Part shown: positions 58,091 to 64,000 of the stretch, piece after piece
Layout of the letters: every line of letters starts with the position of its first letter
Numbering within the stretch: the first letter of the stretch is position 1
NCBI RefSeq assembly: GCF_950023065.1
Contig: NC_088679.1
Location: forward strand, 72,912,001 to 72,976,000
DNA from: Planococcus citri
Lineage: Eukaryota > Arthropoda > Insecta > Hemiptera > Pseudococcidae
DNA: 64,000 nucleotides
Reading direction: 5' to 3'
Program-made: the position numbers and the translations under genes
The notes under the pieces: model-generated
Told to the model about the DNA's origin: nothing
The model's input: only the letters and a program-made list of their open reading frames with translations
Database searches by the model: none

Positions 58091-58454
58091 ATTATTGATG
58101 AAAGTATGATGACAATGATGGCAATGACAACAACGACAATGACCATTACAATATAGTTTTTCTTAAGCTTTGCACAAAAACTAAAGATGAATATTTTTGT
58201 ATTTTTGAAATATTTCACCAATATGTTGATGGACATGTGAAAAATCCCCCCTCCCCCACCCAATTTGTCAATGAATTTACGAGAAATATAATTTTTCTGG
58301 CTATGATTTTACAAGTTGAACTCTTGTGTCTATCTATGCGCTAGATAGTGTTTTTTTTTTACTGGATCAACTGGTTGCAAGTACCTATTCTTGAATGTCA
58401 TATTTTATTATTGTTATATTATGTACTAGTATTAGTGTTAAAGTGGTAATAATG

Positions 58455-59236
58455 TCGCACCTCGGGAGTAATAAGGTCACATCTCAAAAAAGTGAAATTT
58501 TACAGGAGAGTGATTTTCTCTTTTTTAAAAACTTGATTCATTATTTTCATCAACTTATAATCAATTGTGAGGAATGAATAGCATGTCATTTTGAAGATTG
58601 GGTATCCTACCTTCATTTAGCATAAGAATATTTTGAAAAATAAACTCTTAAACGGGAAATATTTCAATATTTGGAAAACATTTTGAGTTATAACCTTTCA
58701 TAAAAAGTGATCTGGAGGCAGAAAAAAGCGTCCAAAAAAAAATTCATGACTACAAAATTGTAGAGAATTAAATTTCCAATCGACATAATGTCGTTAGTTT
58801 TTTTCTAGAGTGCTTAGTTTTTGAGTTTTTCTCAAAAAACTAAAATTTCAATATATATATGCAAATTAATTTTCCTGAAAAATGTTCTATTTTAAAAATT
58901 TTTTGTTTTGGAACAAACCTACCAAAAATTCACTCCTTGTGATTATTTTACATCTTAAAAACGTTCAAAACTATCGAAACTGTTTTCTGACACTTTGTAT
59001 GTGCGAATTTTACTCAAAGAAAGAGGAGTTTCTTGAGATGTGACCTTATAACTCCAAACAACTTGCAATGTTGTAGAAATTTTGAGTTAGGCCCTTTGCA
59101 TTTTTTACATGATCTAAGCAGCATACCCGACTCAAAGTGTTATTTTTGGTTGCAGGGGGTCATGCAAACCCCAAAAATGCAAAAACATCAAAATCGATTT
59201 TTTTTGAGATGTGACCTTATTACTCCCGAGGTGCGA
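58455..59236. mobile_element. Inverted-repeat element M2, copy 2 (intact)
   Basis: Ends TCGCACCTCGGGAGTAATAA and its complement; 782 bp. It matches the copy at 12437..13683 throughout, apart from that copy's retroposon insert. The frame at 59033..59335 starts inside it and leaves through the terminal repeat, so it is not a gene. Confidence 0.9.
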
Positions 59237-59351
59237 TGTGTAAGTTTGTTAAAATGTGTGATTGTGTGTAGGTATTTTATTTTTAAAAAACATTCGTTTG
59301 TTGTTTCAGTTTTAATGTTCCTATATTTCAAGTGAACTTCCTTCAAGCACA

Positions 59352-59664
59352 ATGGTGCAGCCTACAGAGCAAGAGCAAAACGATTCTAACTACTTGCATT
59401 TCATGTACGTAGAAAAAGCCGGCCGTATTCGTCCATCCAGCAGCCAGGCAAGTCCCAAGACCAAAACCGAAAGGAAAATTCAAACCGAAACCGACGAACT
59501 GAAGGCGTCGACCATCGTTTGGGCCAAATTTGGGCGATAGATATAGCCAACAGGCATTCAAAAGCTATCACCAGCAGCTGTCAAACTACTACGATCAATA
59601 TGACAGCCGTCAAAACTACGCAAATCGACGTCCCCGTCGACCTAGACGCAACCCTCAGTACTGA
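59352..59664 (+). pseudogene. Candidate coding remnant, basic/Tyr-rich, two frames
   Basis: A 62-codon frame opens with ATG at 59352 (context CACAATGG) and reads MVQPTEQEQNDSNYLHFMYV before turning Lys/Thr-rich. In the next frame, the same stretch reads PKPKGKFKPKP, then after one TGA continues as FGPNLGDRYSQQAFKSYHQQ, a Tyr/Gln-rich part, and RRPRRPRRNPQY before a stop at 59664. The composition, GC content (about half) and codon texture look coding, unlike the flanks, but the reading frame is interrupted. A basic, disordered C-terminus is all I can infer. I do not recognise the family; a decayed gene, an exon or a gag-like remnant are all possible. Confidence 0.4.
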
Positions 59665-59844
59665 GAAATACAAGGAAAAAAGATAGGTAAAAAAGTAACC
59701 CGAAAATCAAGACAAAAATACACCACTACGATTTCAGAATGCATAACCATACCACATGCATGCATTAACGTAAGAAAAATAAAAAATGCTAGTCCAATTG
59801 AAAAATCAACATACTTACCTGTTTGTTCTGTTTCTATGTTCCAG

Positions 59845-61284
59845 CCGAAGATCTTGTCCCGGTTCAGATCGTACGTCTAAACACAGTGGTGGTGAACACT
59901 GTCAGGGTAATTCTCAAAAAAAGTTTAAATTTCAGTACTAAAATTTTTCGAAAATGAAAACCTTTTTTAGAATTTTTTTCAAAAGGACTTGATTCTAGGC
60001 ATACCCAGGACCCCAAAAATGACTTCAGGCCCAAATGATCTTATATAGGGGCGGGGGAGGGGCTTTAAAAAAATTGGTGTCACATGTTGAAAAAAAAGGC
60101 TGTTTACTACTTTTGGGTAGGTATACCTAGGTATAACTGGAGCAGTTATTAGTAGCTTTAGCTCACAAAAAGTTCATCAAGTAGGTACCAGGTTCAATGG
60201 GAGTATTCAAACATGATAAGGTAGGTACTTTCCTTCGCCGTGGACAAAAACCCCATGATAGCCACAACGAAATACCAAACTGTACTATCCACGACGTAAG
60301 AAAAAAATAACTAAGTATTTGTTTTACCGGTAATAGAATCAATAATTTTTCGATTTTCAAAGATGTGGTCATCAAGTACTTACCATCTGAATATTTTCTT
60401 TTTTTTTCAAGAAAAAAAAATTCAATAATTTTTATCATTTTAAACCCTTCTATAAATGTATGTAACATTGAAAAAATGGCCTGTATGCTACATGTTATTG
60501 ATACCTATCTGTATTAGTACCTATATTTTATATGACATTGTAAATGCAGCGAAAGCTGTGACCTGCAATAAATATTTGAATTTGAATTTGAATTTGAAAT
60601 GTGAGAATGATAAGCCACGGCGATGGATCCGAAAAAAGGAAATCAGTACAATTTTCACAGATTACAATTTGCAGACTGGTTAATTGCATTTGCTTGATGG
60701 ATTTGAAATGGGCGCAGCACTACTATCACTAAAACGATACAGTGTACCCATTTCACCCTTAAAAAAATCAAATAGGAGAGCCAGAAAAAACTTAACAAAA
60801 ATTGGCCATGGCGATGGACCAAAAACTGGTTACATCACTTTATGACCTCGGTTTCAGGGTATAAGTATCATTCCAAAAATTTATAGCAGTTCTGTCATTT
60901 ATTCTCATATCATATAATAATATGTACCATTTTTTTTTTTTTTTTTTCAGAAAAAGTGATAGTGTACTTAATTCATTTCTTAAGATGAAGTTGAAAAATT
61001 TAAGTCATTACAGGCCACGACGATGGGGTTTTCAGAGTTTGGGAGGACTTGACCCATAGTGGAGGGGGGTTGGGGGACGTTAAACTATATGCACGTGACC
61101 CCTGAGTTGGTATCTACACAATACCACTGAAAAAAATTTCAATTGTCAATAGTATTCAAGTAAACCACCGGTTACATGATTTTTAAACTTTTTTTGAGAA
61201 TTACCCGTCACAATCATCGGTCGACAATATTCCTTCATAATGCAACGGACAATAAAAATCGATCCACCGCCGCCATAAATCGAC
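59845..61284 (+). CDS. Candidate terminal exon, split by a transposon
   Basis: After an acceptor-like tract (TTTCTATGTTCCAG, ending 59844) an open frame reads EDLVPVQIVRLNTVVVNTVT up to the insertion at 59905. When the 1302-bp element and one GTCA copy are left out, the same frame continues as IIGRQYSFIMQRTIKIDPPPP and ends at a TAA (61284). The combined frame is about 42 codons, GC-richer than its flanks, with alternating hydrophobic residues like beta strands. I do not recognise the protein. It may belong with the remnant at 59352. If it is a real exon, the element sits within coding sequence, so this copy is probably disrupted. Confidence 0.35.
59905..61206. mobile_element. Inverted-repeat element, 1302 bp, GTCA duplication
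   Basis: GGGTAATTCTCAAAAAAAGT and its complement form near-perfect termini (about 25 bp), flanked by GTCA (59901..59904 and 61207..61210). Inside, CCACGGCGATGG-type words (CCACGGCGATGG, CCATGGCGATGG, CCACGACGATGG) recur near 60617, 60807 and 61016, with reverse-strand relatives near 60235 and 60290. It has no transposase and hosts a LINE 3' fragment near 60440..60600. Confidence 0.85.
60440..60600 (+). mobile_element. LINE 3' end with (GAATTT)n tail
   Basis: The segment ends ACCTGCAATAAATATTTGAATTTGAATTTG, an AATAAA signal followed directly by a hexanucleotide tail. This is the well-known 3' end form of several insect LINEs. The left limit is approximate and the coding part is missing, so it is 5'-truncated. 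It lies inside the GTCA-flanked element. Confidence 0.65.
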
Positions 61285-61315
61285 CCAGCAGATGACATAC
61301 AACTTGTCCTGTACG

Positions 61316-61390
61316 ATCCATCAACTATTCGCTGATTGCAAGAGAGTTTTTGCGTTTGTGTTCACTATATTGGTTGATTCTTTCACTTTA
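61316..61390 (+). repeat. R1 copy 8, cut by an M2 fragment
   Basis: TCAACTATTCGCTGATTGCA to TTGGTTGATTCTTTCACTTTA, nearly identical to the copy at 57865. The match stops where M2 copy 3 begins at 61391. Confidence 0.65.
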
Positions 61391-61592
61391 TCGCACCTCC
61401 GGAGTAATAAGGTTACATCTCAAAAAAGTAAAATTTTACAGGAGAGTGATTTTCTTTTTTTTTTTTAAAACTCGATTCATAATTTTTATCAACTTATAAT
61501 TAATTGTGAGGAATGAATAGCACCTCATTTTAAAGATCTGGTATCCTACCTTCATTTAGCATAAGAACACATTCAAAAATAAAGTCTTAAAT
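61391..61592 (+). mobile_element. Inverted-repeat element M2, copy 3 (5' part only)
   Basis: TCGCACCTCCGGAGTAATAA starts the copy, which follows copies 1 and 2 for about 200 bp to ATAAAGTCTTAAA and then stops. No right terminus is present. The break coincides with the start of a reversed family Z fragment. Confidence 0.85.
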
Positions 61593-61930
61593 TCTGACGG
61601 TATTTTTGCAATAAGTGAAAAACTTGTAATTTTTTTTATTGAAATGGAAAGAAATGTCCGTCCAATTTTTTGGTATGATATTCTATGTACATGAAAAGGA
61701 CTAAAACTGAGAATTTTCTCAGAATTTTAACTCGCGGACATCACGGCTGTATTTAAATTATAAGTTTTTAAATCGAATGTTCTAGGTTTTTGAAAATGGC
61801 AACACTTACTTTGACATCATTCATCTGCAGTTACCCCTTCAAAGTACTACATTTTGAAAAAAAGTTCAAAATTTTATTAAAAAAAAGAGGCAAAAACTAT
61901 AAAATTTCGCTCAATGAAACCGGTAAATAG
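61593..61930 (-). repeat. Dispersed family Z, reversed fragment
   Basis: On the minus strand the order of blocks in 57490..57780 is repeated: TTGAACTTTTTTTC, GTAGTACTTTG, GATGTCAAAGTAAGTGTTGCCA, and CATAGAATATCATACCAAAAAATTGG, then GCAAAAATACCGTCA. The reversal relative to copy 3 and the truncated M2 next to it suggest a rearrangement junction at about 61592. Confidence 0.6.
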
Positions 61931-64000
61931 GGTAAGTAGGTAAATATACCTATTGCTCGATAAAAGTGAAAGATTTCAAAGATGAAAATGCTGCACCTAA
62001 CTTGTAGTAAGTTATGCAGATAGTTTCTCGTGATTTTTTTTCAACAAATGAGAGCGAACCTAAACAAAATTTTGTTTTCAGTTTCCGCTCCTAAAATACT
62101 AAAATTGTACGAAGCAAGTTGGGCGAATTAATTAAAGATCGTTGCACCTGCATCCTTAAAAGGATTACATCACCTTACCGAACGCCTACTACTATAAGTG
62201 TTCGTTAAAGTTTGGTGTAATTAAACGCTCAAACTTTTTTTTTTCTCTCCTTTAAGTTGTATATTCTATTCAGGATGACAGTGTAGTCATTTTCACAATT
62301 TGTGGTCTTAGCGTGTGTGCTAGTTGACAAAATTTCAATGTGTTGAGTCAGGATGCGCCCAATTCAACATATAAGTAGTTAGATAGGTAGGTATCTGCTA
62401 TGTAATGCATCCTGGTTATTTATGAAATGAATGCACGAAAAATATAACAACGAATGCAGGAAAAAATTCATCGTTAGTAACGAGAAGTGGGTACTTGCTT
62501 TGATGTTTGTTTCGAATCTACTCTCAACAGTGGTACATTTTCTCGACATAATTTCGCCACCATTATTATAGAGCTATTTTTCTAATCACGTACCTAGGTA
62601 TACCTTTCTTCTGATTCGAGAGGTTATTTCTCGACACGTTATCGAAAGAGAGTTGTGTATGCATTTTTTCCTGTCTCGACAACATGAAAAAAAGGTCTTC
62701 TGTTGCCGGAATTTTTGAAATTTCTCGATTAATAATGCAAAGTTCGGGTGTTTGCGAACATACACAAATGACAAAAAATTGAGTTATTTTGAGGAAATTG
62801 TTGGAAATATATTTCGATATTTTTTCTACTCTTTCAGCGACCCGGTCGATGGAATCTTTGAATGGATGTGAAAAAATATGCTATACGTTCCCTTTTTACA
62901 TAACCTTATGTACTCGTATGTTCGCTCACTGAGGGTAAAAAAATATCAACGGAAAGTATCACCGAAGACCGTTTAATAAAAATGTCGCTCGTGTAATCCG
63001 GCGGATTTCTTTTCACAGGGGTTTGCTTTTCTTTGGTCAAAAAACGTGCGTGAATTGTTCACGTGTTGGCTTATATGGTGGGCCTTTTTTTTTCTTTCTC
63101 GGGAAAAATATGGTCACATGGAGTAATTGAAATGTATTCGAATCGATTGGTTCGTTGTCGAGGTATAATGACGAAAAATGAAGAGGGCTTGGGAGCTGCG
63201 GTGTTGGTTTTTGTGAACGAGACTGCAAGCTGTTCGAAAGGATGAGTTTGTGTTTGGAGGATTAAATGAGATGCTGGGATTGTATCGAGGTATGATGATT
63301 ACTGGATCATTTGAGTGAAAAAAGGGGGAAAATAAGGTGTTCACTGGTTTGAAGGTTATTTATGATGATGATTTCTCAAAATATTGCGGTGGAATGGAAA
63401 GAAGGAATCGGTTCATATTAAGTCTAATGAAGCTTTGACCTCACGTCTTATGATTTTGCTCTTTTTTTTTGCAAAGTCCTCCTGTAAATTTGAGAAAAAA
63501 ATTGTTCTTAGAATTTCCACGAGGAATTAAGTTGTTAATTTTAAACTCGATTTTTCGCCAATTTTGAGTTTTACTCTAAAAAAGGGGCGATTTGAGTTTA
63601 TGAACGTCCTTAACTTACTTATTCTCAGCAAGTTCAGCTACTCAGATTAACACTTTTTTCACATCATTTTAATCAAATCTTCAAAATTCACATTTTTTTA
63701 CTCATTTTGGTAAGTAGGTATGGGTTTTTGAAAAAAAAAGAACAAAAAAAGTGAATTTGGACAATTTGATTGAAATAACTTTAGCCATCTTGAAAAATAA
63801 TTTTTAATGATGTAAAAGTGTCTTGAAATTCATAAGAAATGGTAATCAAGCTGATAGAGGGTTAAAAGTGGAATCCAGTACGAGTTGCAAAGACCAAAGG
63901 AGCCAGAAAAGTTTATGAACCCAAATTGCACTTAGCCCAGCTATTTAAGGCCAAGGAATTGACAGTGATACTGCATAGACGATACAATCCAGAAGTGACA
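61931..64000. other. No gene recognised
   Basis: 62100..63450 is less repetitive and CG-richer than most of the window; 63450..64000 is AT-rich. Overlapping frames on both strands at 63037..63344 have no recognisable domain. No inverted repeat was noticed. Confidence 0.3.

Overview
This window is AT-rich eukaryotic DNA, almost certainly from an arthropod and probably an insect. The evidence is an RTE-like endonuclease/reverse-transcriptase LINE, a decayed Jockey-type LINE gag, many short inverted-repeat DNA elements (MITEs) with TA duplications, LTRs, and pervasive GTAGGTA / TAAGTA microsatellite-like tracts. I cannot name the species. I recognise no complete host gene. The only long, unambiguous protein-coding sequence is the 973-codon LINE protein at 50495..53416. 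Much of the rest is layered transposon debris separated by stretches without visible features.

Layout. 1..5300 holds a 440-bp tandem repeat abutted by a long inverted-repeat (foldback) element that is itself split by a solo LTR. 7345..9426 is a second foldback element built on the same internal CTGGAGNCTCCAG module. 10748..13683 is a nest: a minus-strand Jockey gag pseudogene with a poly(A) end is split by a 311-bp MITE and abutted upstream by a 1.2-kb inverted-repeat element, which contains its own poly(A) retroposon insert. 13.9..19.7 kb has small hairpin elements and low-feature DNA. 20.3..21.15 kb is a degenerate tandem array of a near-palindromic TTCGTTCGCGAATGATTC-type unit. 22197..24506 is a third foldback element with a solo LTR. 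26.5..29.3 kb holds three more inverted-repeat elements, one with a tRNA-like insert. 33.1..34.0 kb is a fourth CTGGAG-type element. 36.7..40.5 kb is a Tigger/pogo-like element containing both a solo LTR and a large GCTAGC-rich palindromic array.

The right half: a second copy of the 311-bp MITE lies at 43841; a duplicated palindromic ATGATCAT block lies at 47.7 and 49.6 kb, next to an unusual GC-rich hairpin cluster; the LINE occupies 50.1..53.5 kb; and 56.4..61.9 kb has further MITEs plus two small candidate coding remnants. One of these is a short open frame cleanly split by a 1.3-kb element with a GTCA target duplication.

Nesting gives relative ages: the foldback elements and the Tigger-like element are older than the LTRs inside them; the gag pseudogene predates the 311-bp MITE in it; and the 12437..13683 element predates its poly(A) insert. 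All boundaries were read by eye from flanking repeats and duplications. Copy numbers outside the window, family names and expression are unknown.
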